Of a stretch of DNA of 64,000 bases, positions 43,464-51,565 are shown one piece after another. A model generated the notes under the pieces. It was not told the origin of the DNA. It saw only the letters and a list, made by a program, of their open reading frames with translations, and did no database searches. This DNA is from an uncultured Candidatus Melainabacteria bacterium (lineage in GTDB: Bacteria > Cyanobacteriota > Vampirovibrionia > Gastranaerophilales > Gastranaerophilaceae). The first letter of the stretch is position 1, and every line of letters starts with the position of its first letter. Position numbers and translations under genes: made by a program. The stretch covers positions 1 through 64,000 of the forward strand of contig CAKUUC010000007.1 of NCBI GenBank assembly GCA_934692625.1, read 5' to 3'.

Positions 43464-44366
43464 TTATTTGTCTTCCTCTATCTTAATAAAATTGTTTTTC
43501 GGGATTACATTGACCCTTTTCATTACACAAGCAAGTCCTGCCATATATATTCTGTAACTTTCAGCAACTGAACCGTTTTCGATTTTTGAAATTGCTAAAG
43601 ATGCTACCGCATATTCATTTATATTGTCTGAATTTGCCTTCAAGACTCTTTCCAGTGAATGCTCAGGATTAAGCGCTCTCAATTCGCTTTTCGGTGCCGT
43701 TGTCGGATAAGTAACAGGGTCACGGTCAATTGAACCTACTATAAAAGTATTTTTGTCCGCATCTACTTTTACTGTTGCAGTGTATTCATTACCTGAAAAA
43801 ACTTGAGATGGTGCTTGAAGTTCAATGTCCATAAATCTTGCATCACCATATAAAAGTGATGATTCATCAGTTACTGCAGTTTCTGCTGAGATATACCATT
43901 TTGAATTTATATTTGTTAAATGATAAATCCCTTGTGATTTTGAGTGAATTTCGCCCGCTATTGAAACCCCTTCTATTTTTTCATAAACAGTACCGGTTGC
44001 GGTTTCTTCAACATTAACACTTGCATAATCTCCGTTAACGTTTACTGAAACAATTTTTGTTGTGTAAGATAAATCAGCACAATCTTTCCATGTTGATTCA
44101 ATGCTTTTGAAATATGCATCTTTATTGAAACCGTCACTATTTATATAATTATCTGCATAGAAAGTTCTAAGACCTTCCAAATTGTGAGCGTTTGCATACT
44201 CAGTATGTTTCGCAAATAATTCTTTGATGTCTTTAATGTTTTGTTTATTGATTTGTTTTTGTTCTGCTCTATAACTTTTGTGTGAAATTAATGAAGCGTG
44301 GGCAGGCATGGTTATGCAAGTTAAACTGATTGCTACCAAAAATAACGATAATAATATTTTTCTCAT
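43464..44366 (-). CDS. Secreted protein with NTF2/SnoaL-like domain
   Basis: The 300-residue protein has a clear signal peptide (SLFLVAISLTCITMPAHA, cut after Ala25 or so). Residues 45-165 look like an NTF2-like fold: a helix FAKHTEYANAHNLEGLRTFY, then strands with YTTKIVSVNVNGDYASVNVEE and GIYHLTNINSKWYISAETAV. The C-terminal half is a separate beta-rich part. It is probably periplasmic and its ligand is unknown. It starts the unit that continues into lspA-rluD. Confidence 0.78.
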   Translation of the reverse strand: MRKILLSLFLVAISLTCITMPAHASLISHKSYRAEQKQINKQNIKDIKELFAKHTEYANAHNLEGLRTFYADNYINSDGFNKDAYFKSIESTWKDCADLSYTTKIVSVNVNGDYASVNVEETATGTVYEKIEGVSIAGEIHSKSQGIYHLTNINSKWYISAETAVTDESSLLYGDARFMDIELQAPSQVFSGNEYTATVKVDADKNTFIVGSIDRDPVTYPTTAPKSELRALNPEHSLERVLKANSDNINEYAVASLAISKIENGSVAESYRIYMAGLACVMKRVNVIPKNNFIKIEEDK

Positions 44367-44527
44367 AAATGTATTATAATTTAAAATTATAAAAAATCTA
44401 ATAGTTTAATTAATGTAAACTTTTCTTTTTGTTAATAAATCTTAAAATAACGTTATTAATACACTAAATAAGGGTATATGGAATATATAGGATGTTTATT
44501 ATTTTACCTCTGGAGGATATAAGATTT

Positions 44528-44707
44528 ATGGAAGCAATATTAAGACAACAAAAAACCTTTGATATAGCGTCAAAAGTGAAAGAAATCAGTGAAATGTGCA
44601 GAATTTCAAAGATTGAAAAATTGCTGTCTGAGTCGTTTGAATCAATGTCGAATTCAAATCCTGTAAATTACATTGGTGAACTTAACAAAAATGATATAAT
44701 GCACTAA
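44528..44707 (+). CDS. Small 59-residue protein, unknown
   Basis: I chose the ATG at 44528, 12 bp after TGGAGG, rather than an in-frame ATG at 44492. The product MEAILRQQKTFDIASKVKEI... is mostly helical, with one Cys, and ends ELNKNDIMH. No family recognised. It is short but has a good ribosome site and stands alone, so I keep it with moderate confidence. Confidence 0.55.
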   Translation: MEAILRQQKTFDIASKVKEISEMCRISKIEKLLSESFESMSNSNPVNYIGELNKNDIMH

Positions 44708-44788
44708 TTCTTTGTAAATAAATATTTAAAAATGTCGTAATTGAATTTTTCGTGCTATCATAGTACTGTTATAGTAAAGGAAAAAGAT

Positions 44789-45793
44789 ATGAGTTTAACA
44801 GTATATTTAGGGATAGACGTAGGTTCAGTAACCACAAAGCTTGCTTTGGTAGATGAAACAGGCAAGTATGTTGACAGTGTAATGTTGAAAACTGCTGGTA
44901 AACCTGTTATGGCAGTTCAAACAGGTTTGAGCAAGTTGTATGAAAAAAGATTAACCGATTATGAGGTTATGGGTGTCGGAACAACCGGTTCTGGTAGAAC
45001 TTTGGCAGGTGCTTTGGTTGGCGCTGATATTGTTAAAAATGAAATTACAGCCCATGCCGTAGCCGCTAGTACAAATGTTCCAGGTGTTCAGACAATCTTG
45101 GAAATCGGTGGTCAGGATAGTAAAATTATTATCTTGAGAGATGGTATTGTTACAGATTTTGCGATGAATACAGTTTGTGCGGCAGGTACAGGAAGTTTCT
45201 TGGATCACCAAGCACAACGTTTGAATGTTCCGATTGAAAAATTTGGTGAAACTGCACTTCGTTCATCAAATCCTGCAAGAATTGCCGGTAGATGCGGTGT
45301 ATTTGCAGAAAGTGACCTTATCCACAAGCAACAATTGGGATATCCGGTAGAAGATTTGTTATATGGACTTTGTCAAGCATTAGTTCGTAACTATTTGAGT
45401 AACTTGGCTTTAGGTAAAGAACTTTTACCGACAGTTTCATTCCAAGGTGGTGTTGCAACAAATACAGGCATGGTTAAAGCGTTTGAGGAAGCACTTAATA
45501 CAAAAATTGTAGTTCCTGAAAATCACCAAACTATGGGTGCTATTGGTGCTGCTCTTCTTGCTATGGAAAATCATCAGTATACAGAAGTTGCAACCAAATT
45601 CAAAGGTTGGAATGTTGCTGACATGCACTTTTCTTCTATCACTTGCGGTTGTACAGGTTGTTCTAACAACTGCGAAGTTATTACGATTGTTGAAGGTGTG
45701 AACGAAGTTCAACATGTTGAAAAAATTAAAGATGTGAAAGGCAATATCATCGCTCGTTGGGGTGGAACTTGCGGTCGTTGGGATATTAGCTAA
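44789..45793 (+). CDS. Acyl-CoA dehydratase activase (BadF/HgdC-type ATPase)
   Basis: The 334-residue protein belongs to the ASKHA ATPase family: YLGIDVGSVTTKLALVDETG, GVGTTGSGRTLAGALVGADI, ILEIGGQDSKIIIL, NTVCAAGTGSFLDHQAQRL, IAGRCGVFAESDLIHKQQ and a 3' SFQGGVATNTGMVKAFE. Such proteins use ATP to drive electrons from their iron-sulfur cluster into 2-hydroxyacyl-CoA dehydratases or related reductases. The Cys-rich end (ITCGCTGCSNNCEV and GGTCGRW) is extra. No dehydratase gene is adjacent. AAAGGA lies 7 bp before the ATG at 44789. Confidence 0.9.
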   Translation: MSLTVYLGIDVGSVTTKLALVDETGKYVDSVMLKTAGKPVMAVQTGLSKLYEKRLTDYEVMGVGTTGSGRTLAGALVGADIVKNEITAHAVAASTNVPGVQTILEIGGQDSKIIILRDGIVTDFAMNTVCAAGTGSFLDHQAQRLNVPIEKFGETALRSSNPARIAGRCGVFAESDLIHKQQLGYPVEDLLYGLCQALVRNYLSNLALGKELLPTVSFQGGVATNTGMVKAFEEALNTKIVVPENHQTMGAIGAALLAMENHQYTEVATKFKGWNVADMHFSSITCGCTGCSNNCEVITIVEGVNEVQHVEKIKDVKGNIIARWGGTCGRWDIS

Positions 45794-45812
45794 TCATTAG
45801 GATAATTTGCGT

Positions 45813-46490
45813 ATGCAAAATTTTGGACGTAATATACAACCACAGAGAACTTCTATTCTAAAGGAGTTATCAAACGGCAATGCTGAATTGGGGCAGGCTG
45901 TTGGGTTGTTGCTTAATGATATGGTTACACAAAGCGGTATTACAAATCCGAAAGCAGAAGCGTTTGAAGTTTTGCCGAATTCGTGGCGTCGTTTGGCCGA
46001 TAAACCTGATAAAACACCTGAGGATATGAAAAAACTTGATGATACTTTGAAAGAGGAAATTCAAAGTATTGCCGAATCTTATCTTTTGTTTATCGCAAGA
46101 GAAACCGGAAATTTAACAGGAAAGTTGGATTATGCTCAGTATGAGGCTTATCAATTTCGTTACAGATTCGGACATTATGATTTGATGAATCGTCCTGATT
46201 ATTTTGCGAAAATAAAAATTCAGATAAGAAATGGTTTCAACAAGTTGTCTGCTCATGGAGAAGCGACCGGCGATAATCTTATTGATAAAAATGATATGGC
46301 AGCATATATTTACGCAATGGCAACAAAAGCCAGAAGAGGTCCTAAAAACCAATTTTTAGGATTTCAGATTAATGGAATTATTACACCAGAAGAGTATGCG
46401 GTAAACGAAGCCAATTTGTTTGCGCCAGAAGATAATTTGTTTTCGCTAAAAATGCGAATTGCATACAAAATTTTACACAATACATTATAG
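45813..46490 (+). CDS. EF-hand-like hypothetical protein
   Basis: The product (225 residues from the ATG at 45813; a TTG at 45807 is closer to AGGA) is hydrophilic without signal peptide. Two stretches look like degenerate EF-hand loops: ETGNLTGKLDYAQYEAYQF near residue 95 and ATGDNLIDKNDMAAYIYAM near residue 150. Calcium binding is possible but not certain. The start TSILKELSNGNAELG is not like any family I know. It follows the activase by 19 bp and is 9 bp before the next gene. Confidence 0.65.
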   Translation: MQNFGRNIQPQRTSILKELSNGNAELGQAVGLLLNDMVTQSGITNPKAEAFEVLPNSWRRLADKPDKTPEDMKKLDDTLKEEIQSIAESYLLFIARETGNLTGKLDYAQYEAYQFRYRFGHYDLMNRPDYFAKIKIQIRNGFNKLSAHGEATGDNLIDKNDMAAYIYAMATKARRGPKNQFLGFQINGIITPEEYAVNEANLFAPEDNLFSLKMRIAYKILHNTL

Positions 46491-46499
46491 GAGAATTTT

Positions 46500-47186
46500 A
46501 TGAAAAAGATTTTTACAATAATTTTCGCATTATTTTTTATTTTGAACGCAAACAGGGCATTTTCTGTTGAAAACATTGTCAGCCTTGATGAAGTTGAACA
46601 AAATTCTCAAGAACAAGTTATAGAAAATAATGAAAATATGACAACTCCATTGGAAGTTGAAGTGGTTTTTGATTGGCTTGATTTGTCACAGGCAAAAAGA
46701 GATGAAAATATTAAATATTTCAAAGAACAACTTTTTGATAATAATTCAAGCCGAATATATTTTACAAAAGACGAATTCAAAAAAACTTTTGCATTGTATT
46801 TGAAAGATAAAGATTTCAAACATCATTATATGTTGACAAATAATGGTGTAACAGAAGATGAAAATGCAAAATATTGCGCATTTTTCTACAAGAAAAATAC
46901 ACTAGTAATGTATGCAATTCAGTACAAGAATAATCCAAAACATGCGTATTATTATACTGCGTGGGGAAAAATGTATTATACAGATGTAATGTCTGATGAA
47001 TACCCGAATTTCCCTTATACATCAATGCAATATGACAGAAACGGTAAACTAAAAAGTGCAATATATTTTGTGACAAAAGATATGCAATATATGTATGGGC
47101 CGGATAAAGAATTTCAAGGTATTTGGTACAAAGATAAAATGTATGATAAAAACGGGCGCCAAGTGCTTACTCGTTCAAACTGGTAG
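46500..47186 (+). CDS. Secreted hypothetical protein
   Basis: The 228-residue protein has a signal peptide (KKIFTIIFALFFILNANRAFS). An acidic linker and a domain rich in Tyr, Lys and Asp follow, with KYCAFFYKKNTLVMYAIQYK and YYTAWGKMYYTDVMSDEYP. The pattern of short strands with Tyr resembles MORN-type or other beta-repeat proteins, not firmly. AGGAGAATTTT precedes the ATG. It is probably periplasmic or surface-exposed. Confidence 0.7.
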   Translation: MKKIFTIIFALFFILNANRAFSVENIVSLDEVEQNSQEQVIENNENMTTPLEVEVVFDWLDLSQAKRDENIKYFKEQLFDNNSSRIYFTKDEFKKTFALYLKDKDFKHHYMLTNNGVTEDENAKYCAFFYKKNTLVMYAIQYKNNPKHAYYYTAWGKMYYTDVMSDEYPNFPYTSMQYDRNGKLKSAIYFVTKDMQYMYGPDKEFQGIWYKDKMYDKNGRQVLTRSNW

Positions 47187-47250
47187 GCTTGTTTGTATAT
47201 GAGTTTTCTTTGTGGTAACCTGTATTTGTAGTATTTATGAGAGTTGGTAT

Positions 47251-48261
47251 ATGAATATAGATAAAGATAAATTGATATCTTCAATAAAAAAAATAACAGA
47301 ACCAAAAGTTTTGGTTATTGGTGATTTGGCGCTAGATGAAATGATTTATGGCGATGCTGAAAGAATTTCAAGAGAAGCCCCTGTTTTAATTTTGCAACAT
47401 ACAAAGACTAAATTAATATTGGGTGGTGCATCAAACGCTGCTCATAACGTTGCAACTTTAAACAACGGAAAAGTTGGTGTAATTGGCGTTTCAGGTGATG
47501 ATTATTATTCAGAACTTTTGTTTGACACTTTTGACAAAGCTAATATCGATTGTTCAAAAATTGTTAAAGATAAGACAAGAAAAACAATTGTAAAAACAAG
47601 AATTTCCGGTTCTATAACGACCTCAATTACTCAACAAATTGTGAGAATAGACCGTCAGTCAAAAGGTCAAATTAGCGAAGATACAGAAAATAAAATTATA
47701 AAAAATATAGAAAAAGTTTTGCCAGATTATGATGTTGTAATTTTGTCAAACTATCACATTGGAACTTTGACTGATAAAATTATAAAATTTACTATTGATT
47801 ATGCAAATGAGTTGGGCAAAGTGTGCGTTGTTGATGCGCAAAGAGATTTGGGCACTTATGCTAATGTAACTTCAATGACTCCAAACTTGCCGGATACAGA
47901 AAAATCAGTAGGTTTTAAAATTGAATCAGAAGATGATTTGAAAAAAGCAGGTGAGAAATTGTTATCTCAAACTAACGCAAAGTCAGTTTTGATAACTTGT
48001 GGTGCTGATGGTATGTTTGTTGCAATGCCAAATCAAAATTATACAAAAATTCCGGTATTTAACAAATCCGAAGTTTTTGATGTTACCGGTGCCGGAGATA
48101 CAGTTACGGCAGTTTATTCTTTGGCTCTTGGTGCTGGAATTGACCCTGTTTATTCTGCACTTATCGGAAATGTAGCGGCAAGTATTGTTGTTCGCCAATT
48201 CGGTTGTGCTACAACTACAGTTGATGACTTGTTGAAAGCAATAAACGGTTTAAAGATTTAG
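47251..48261 (+). CDS. rfaE1: RfaE1-type D-glycero-heptose-7-phosphate kinase
   Basis: The 336-residue PfkB-family kinase matches domain I of HldE: KVLVIGDLALDEMIYGDAER, ISREAPVLILQ, LGGASNAAHNVATLN, the Arg-Asp region IVRIDRQSKGQ, NYHIGTLTDKII and the ATP/catalytic GTGAGDTV-like stretch VFDVTGAGDTVTAVYSLAL. It phosphorylates heptose 7-phosphate for LPS core synthesis. The nucleotidyltransferase half of HldE is missing, so a separate partner gene is expected. The start is ATG 47251; earlier in-frame codons lack a ribosome site. Confidence 0.9.
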   Translation: MNIDKDKLISSIKKITEPKVLVIGDLALDEMIYGDAERISREAPVLILQHTKTKLILGGASNAAHNVATLNNGKVGVIGVSGDDYYSELLFDTFDKANIDCSKIVKDKTRKTIVKTRISGSITTSITQQIVRIDRQSKGQISEDTENKIIKNIEKVLPDYDVVILSNYHIGTLTDKIIKFTIDYANELGKVCVVDAQRDLGTYANVTSMTPNLPDTEKSVGFKIESEDDLKKAGEKLLSQTNAKSVLITCGADGMFVAMPNQNYTKIPVFNKSEVFDVTGAGDTVTAVYSLALGAGIDPVYSALIGNVAASIVVRQFGCATTTVDDLLKAINGLKI

Positions 48262-48282
48262 ATTAAGAAGGAGACTTTTTTA

Positions 48283-48849
48283 ATGGATAAGTTGAAAGAA
48301 CTTTTGAAAAAAATCAGATTAGTAGATGCAATAATTGTTTTGTGTGTAATTATTGCACTTGGAGTTGGATTTGTTACTTATAAAGGTTACAGACAAACTG
48401 CAAGCAAACAAATTGAAGCAACTTCAAACATTGTTTTTAAAGTTTATATGAGAGGTGTAACATTCTCTGGAGATGAAATTCCAATCAAAAAAGGTGACAA
48501 AACTTTTATCAGTATAAGAAATGTACCTTATTCAGACTTGGAAATTCTTGATGTAAAAGCAGACAGAAGAAAGATTGTTTTACCGACTTTGAGTTCCAAA
48601 ACATTGGTTATAGTTGTGGAAGATGAATCTCAACCTGATTTGTATGATGTGGTTGTAACCTTGACAGATAAGGCTAAAATTACAAAAGATGGTGCAGTTG
48701 TTGGTGGAAACAAAGTTAAGTTAGGTTTGCCAATTACTTTGGAAGGTCCTGATTATAAGTTTACAGGTTCTGTTTCAGATATAAATATTGTAGATACAGT
48801 TAATGAAAAATTAGGTAAAGATATAAATACTACAGATGATGTTCAATAA
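48283..48849 (+). CDS. DUF4330-type membrane-anchored protein
   Basis: The 188-residue protein has one N-terminal membrane helix (residues 13-32, VDAIIVLCVIIALGVGFVTY) and an external beta-rich domain with VFKVYMRGVTFSGDEIPIKK. This fits DUF4330, known mainly from Cyanobacteria and relatives. It overlaps the O-antigen ligase start by 14 bp and follows the heptose kinase by 21 bp, so a role in envelope polysaccharide assembly is likely but unproven. Confidence 0.82.
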   Translation: MDKLKELLKKIRLVDAIIVLCVIIALGVGFVTYKGYRQTASKQIEATSNIVFKVYMRGVTFSGDEIPIKKGDKTFISIRNVPYSDLEILDVKADRRKIVLPTLSSKTLVIVVEDESQPDLYDVVVTLTDKAKITKDGAVVGGNKVKLGLPITLEGPDYKFTGSVSDINIVDTVNEKLGKDINTTDDVQ

Positions 48850-50164
48850 AATTTTTAGTTTTAGCCAAAGTAAATTAGGTTGGCTGTACGAAAACAGTTT
48901 ATTTTTACAAAAAATTGATTGGTTTATTTTACTATTTATCGCATTAACATTCTTCACTTCTACTGTGATGAGTTCAGATGCGATAGGATTTTTTGCTATT
49001 ATTGTTATGTTTTTAACTTTTGTTAAATTATTAACAAAGCCAAATGAAAACTTATCTTTTAAAAGTTTTGAAATTTGGTTGATTGCATATTTTATGATAG
49101 TTATCATAAGCTTGTTTGGTTCAACCTTATTTTCGTTGAGTTTAAAAGGTTTTTTCAAAACTTTTGTATATTTGGGATTTTATTTTTCTGTTGCACAATA
49201 TCTAAAGACTAATAAAAAACATTCTCTTTGGATTTTGGCGATAATTGGTTTGTGTACTGCAGGTGAAACAATTGTTGGGTTTATGCAAAGCTTTTTGCAT
49301 CTTGATGCAATTTCAACTTGGCAAGACACTTCTAGTATAAATCCGGAAGACGTTATTTCAAGAGTTTACGGAACATTGCAACCATTGAATCCAAACTTGT
49401 TTGGCGGATATTTAATTGCAGGTTATCCGATATTTCTTGGTAGCACATTGTATTTCGGATTGAAAAAGAACATTCAAGGTGTTGCAATATCATTGAGTTT
49501 TGCGTTGTTAGGTGTTTACACAATATTTCAAACAGGTTGTAGAGGTTCATATTTAGCATTGATGCTGATTTTTGCTTGCGCATTTTTGATTTTAGCAAAA
49601 TTCTTTTGGAATAAATACAAAAAACTTTATACATCATTCATTTCAGCAATAATTGTATTATTTTTCTGTGCAATTACTTGTGTAAGTTCACTTCGACATC
49701 GTTTCATGTCAATTTTTGCGATGAGAAATGATTCTTCAAATTCTTTCAGATTTAACGTTTATAATTCTGCAGTTCAAATGTTCAAAGATAATTGGCTTTT
49801 GGGAATTGGCGTTGGTAATAAGAATTTTAGAGAAATTTACGGTCTTTATATGAAAACCGGATTTGATGCATTAAGTGCTTATAATATTTATTTGGAAATC
49901 GCAGTAGAAAGCGGTATTTTTGCATTAATTGCCTTTTTAGGATTTTTATTCACTTTGATTAAACGTGCAATTTCTTTTATTTTTAGCTCAGAAAATATTG
50001 AACAAATAATTTTTGTATCAACTGCAATTATTTCTATTCTTGCGGTATGCTTCCACGGGTTTGTTGATACGATATTTTTCAGACCTCAATTGCAATTTGT
50101 CTTTTGGGCATTTGTAGCAATTATTACTGCAAATATTGAAAACACAAAAGCAGGCAAAGCTTAA
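48836..50164 (+). CDS. O-antigen ligase family membrane protein
   Basis: The 442-residue protein has about eleven membrane segments. The large periplasmic loop carries SRVYGTLQPLNPNLFGGYLI, and further on GCRGSYLALMLIFACAFLI and LLGIGVGNKNFREIYGLYM, the Wzy_C/WaaL pattern. It transfers or polymerises surface polysaccharide from the lipid carrier. The first ATG lies inside the DUF4330 gene. Terminator 24 bp downstream. Confidence 0.9.
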   Translation: MMFNKIFSFSQSKLGWLYENSLFLQKIDWFILLFIALTFFTSTVMSSDAIGFFAIIVMFLTFVKLLTKPNENLSFKSFEIWLIAYFMIVIISLFGSTLFSLSLKGFFKTFVYLGFYFSVAQYLKTNKKHSLWILAIIGLCTAGETIVGFMQSFLHLDAISTWQDTSSINPEDVISRVYGTLQPLNPNLFGGYLIAGYPIFLGSTLYFGLKKNIQGVAISLSFALLGVYTIFQTGCRGSYLALMLIFACAFLILAKFFWNKYKKLYTSFISAIIVLFFCAITCVSSLRHRFMSIFAMRNDSSNSFRFNVYNSAVQMFKDNWLLGIGVGNKNFREIYGLYMKTGFDALSAYNIYLEIAVESGIFALIAFLGFLFTLIKRAISFIFSSENIEQIIFVSTAIISILAVCFHGFVDTIFFRPQLQFVFWAFVAIITANIENTKAGKA

Positions 50165-50187
50165 ATTTAAAAATTAAAATAAACTGG

Positions 50188-50218
50188 AAAAAACTCGCAA
50201 AATCTGCGAGTTTTTTAG
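50188..50218 (+). terminator. Terminator after O-antigen ligase gene
   Basis: AAAAAACTCGC pairs with GCGAGTTTTTT. It is symmetric, so it may also serve the convergent minus-strand gene. Confidence 0.9.
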
Positions 50219-50227
50219 TGAAAAGTT

Positions 50228-50629
50228 TTAGCATATCCAGCAACAACCGCCATACATTGGCATACACGGTGACATATAAGGCATACAACCGAAAAACATC
50301 GGTGGTGAACAAGCCATTAACCCCATAGTGCCAACAAAGTTAGAATACGGATTTCCATAACCCGCCATCGAATTTATCATAAATCCGCTCGGATTACCGT
50401 GTTTATACATGTCTGCAGCCCACATGTTGCGCCCGATTCCGTTTGCCATATTTCCTGCAAAATCAGCAAGAGCATTTGTTGTTGGTACACCGTTATTTTT
50501 TGCATTGATAAAAGACACCGCAGAAGCCAAGCCACAGTTAATGCTGCCCCACAAACTCATTGTGTCGGCAAATCTTGAATTGGAGTGGCAAGGACCACAT
50601 GACATATATGGCATTGATACCAAAAACAT
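50228..50629 (-). CDS. Met/Cys/Gly-rich small protein
   Basis: Not recognised. The 133-residue protein is rich in Met, Gly, Cys, Asn and Pro. It begins MFLVSMPYMSCGPCHSN, has a middle helix with FINAKNNGVPTTNALADFAG, and ends with a Cys/Pro/Met tail (PMFFGCMPYMSPCMPMYGG, then CCWIC). The tail could bind metal or crosslink through disulfides. There is no signal peptide. GAGGAAAGCT precedes the ATG, and promoter-like site 4 lies 27 bp upstream. The Met/Pro-rich style resembles the N-terminus of the CHAP-like protein at 19481, which has the same promoter element. Confidence 0.72.
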   Translation of the reverse strand: MFLVSMPYMSCGPCHSNSRFADTMSLWGSINCGLASAVSFINAKNNGVPTTNALADFAGNMANGIGRNMWAADMYKHGNPSGFMINSMAGYGNPYSNFVGTMGLMACSPPMFFGCMPYMSPCMPMYGGCCWIC

Positions 50630-50655
50630 AGCTTTCCTCGTTGTTATTTCTTATA

Positions 50656-50686
50656 TATATAAAGTATAAATTTTTGAAATAATTGC
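50656..50686 (-). promoter_or_regulatory. Bipartite promoter-like element, site 4
   Basis: On the minus strand: GCAATT (50686-50681), 13 bp, ATACTTTATATA (50667-50656). It is 27 bp before the gene starting at 50629. Confidence 0.72.
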
Positions 50687-50824
50687 CAAAATATTTTTTA
50701 TTATTACTAAATATTAAGGAAATAATATAAGTAATTTTGCTAATAATTTTTTATACATTTTGGTGATTATTTCATTTGATTGAGTTGTTAAAATTCATAT
50801 ATATAGATTTAGGGAGTAAGTTAT

Positions 50825-51133
50825 ATGTTTTTTACTAATGGGTGCAATGACTGTAACAGATATGCCAGATTGGAAATGAAAAATATAGACCAAGAACTTT
50901 TACCATGGTTAGAAGATATAATCGATGAAAATTATGCACGATTAGAAAGAAAAGAATGGAAAAGTAAGTATAACAGTTACGTAGTTTATGATTATGAACC
51001 ATTTTGTACGGACGGGTTTGAAATCAATTTGGTAATATCATCAAATGACAGTTCATTTTTAAATTTTATAAAGTATTTGTATGATGAAAAAGTCAGTACA
51101 ATTGAATATTTAAACAGTTGTTATACAATTTAG
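50825..51133 (+). CDS. Small hypothetical protein
   Basis: Not recognised. The 102-residue protein begins MFFTNGCNDCNRYARLEMK, with a Cys-x2-Cys pair, then a helical acidic middle and a mixed end YLNSCYTI. GGGAGTAAGTT precedes the ATG. It lies alone between the promoter of the minus-strand gene at 50629 and a terminator. The TATATATAG upstream looks like a -10 but lacks the five-copy element. Confidence 0.65.
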   Translation: MFFTNGCNDCNRYARLEMKNIDQELLPWLEDIIDENYARLERKEWKSKYNSYVVYDYEPFCTDGFEINLVISSNDSSFLNFIKYLYDEKVSTIEYLNSCYTI

Positions 51134-51143
51134 TCCAAATACA

Positions 51144-51175
51144 ACAAAATTCATAGATTTCTCTATGAATTTTGT
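51144..51175. terminator. Bidirectional terminator
   Basis: ACAAAATTCATAG pairs perfectly with CTATGAATTTTGT around ATTTCT. It lies between convergent genes. Confidence 0.78.
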
Positions 51176-51199
51176 CAAACTGAATATAAAATATATCAA

Positions 51200-51472
51200 T
51201 TATTCTTCCGTTTTTTGGAAGCAATCTTTACAAAATACTTCTCTACCTGCGACCGGTTTGAACGGAACTTGAGTTTGTGCTCCGCATTTTGAGCAAACTG
51301 CATCATACATTTTTCTCTTTTTTCTGTTGTTTTTTCTACGAGCGAGTCTGCATTCCGGACATCTTTTCGGTTTGTTTACGAGACCTTTTTCTGCATAGAA
51401 TTCCTGTTCTCCTGCTGTGAAGACAAATTCTTTACCGCAATCTTCACATACCAATTTTTCATCTTCGAACAT
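51200..51472 (-). CDS. Zinc-ribbon protein (zf-trcl type)
   Basis: The 90-residue protein has two Cys-x2-Cys pairs per half: LVCEDCGKEFVFTAGEQEFY...CPECRLARR, which fits the zf-trcl family, and AVCSKCGAQTQVPFKP...FCKDCFQK. A role in RNA or DNA binding is suggested by the basic linker NNRKKRK. I chose ATG 51472, with AGGAG 8 bp upstream, over a longer frame to 51544. Members are common in Cyanobacteria and Firmicutes, without a settled function. Confidence 0.88.
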   Translation of the reverse strand: MFEDEKLVCEDCGKEFVFTAGEQEFYAEKGLVNKPKRCPECRLARRKNNRKKRKMYDAVCSKCGAQTQVPFKPVAGREVFCKDCFQKTEE

Positions 51473-51565
51473 TTTTTTTTCTCCTGATTGTGTACTGTTA
51501 GGCTTTTGACCTATGCTTATTAAATCATTGTACACTATTTTCAATTTTTTGCAAGTATTTTAATT

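Noticed and set aside
44452..44477. SigB-like promoter (GTTATT-N14-GGGTAT) before the small gene at 44528
   Set aside because: A single weak match with no second copy in the window; not distinguishable from chance in AT-rich DNA.
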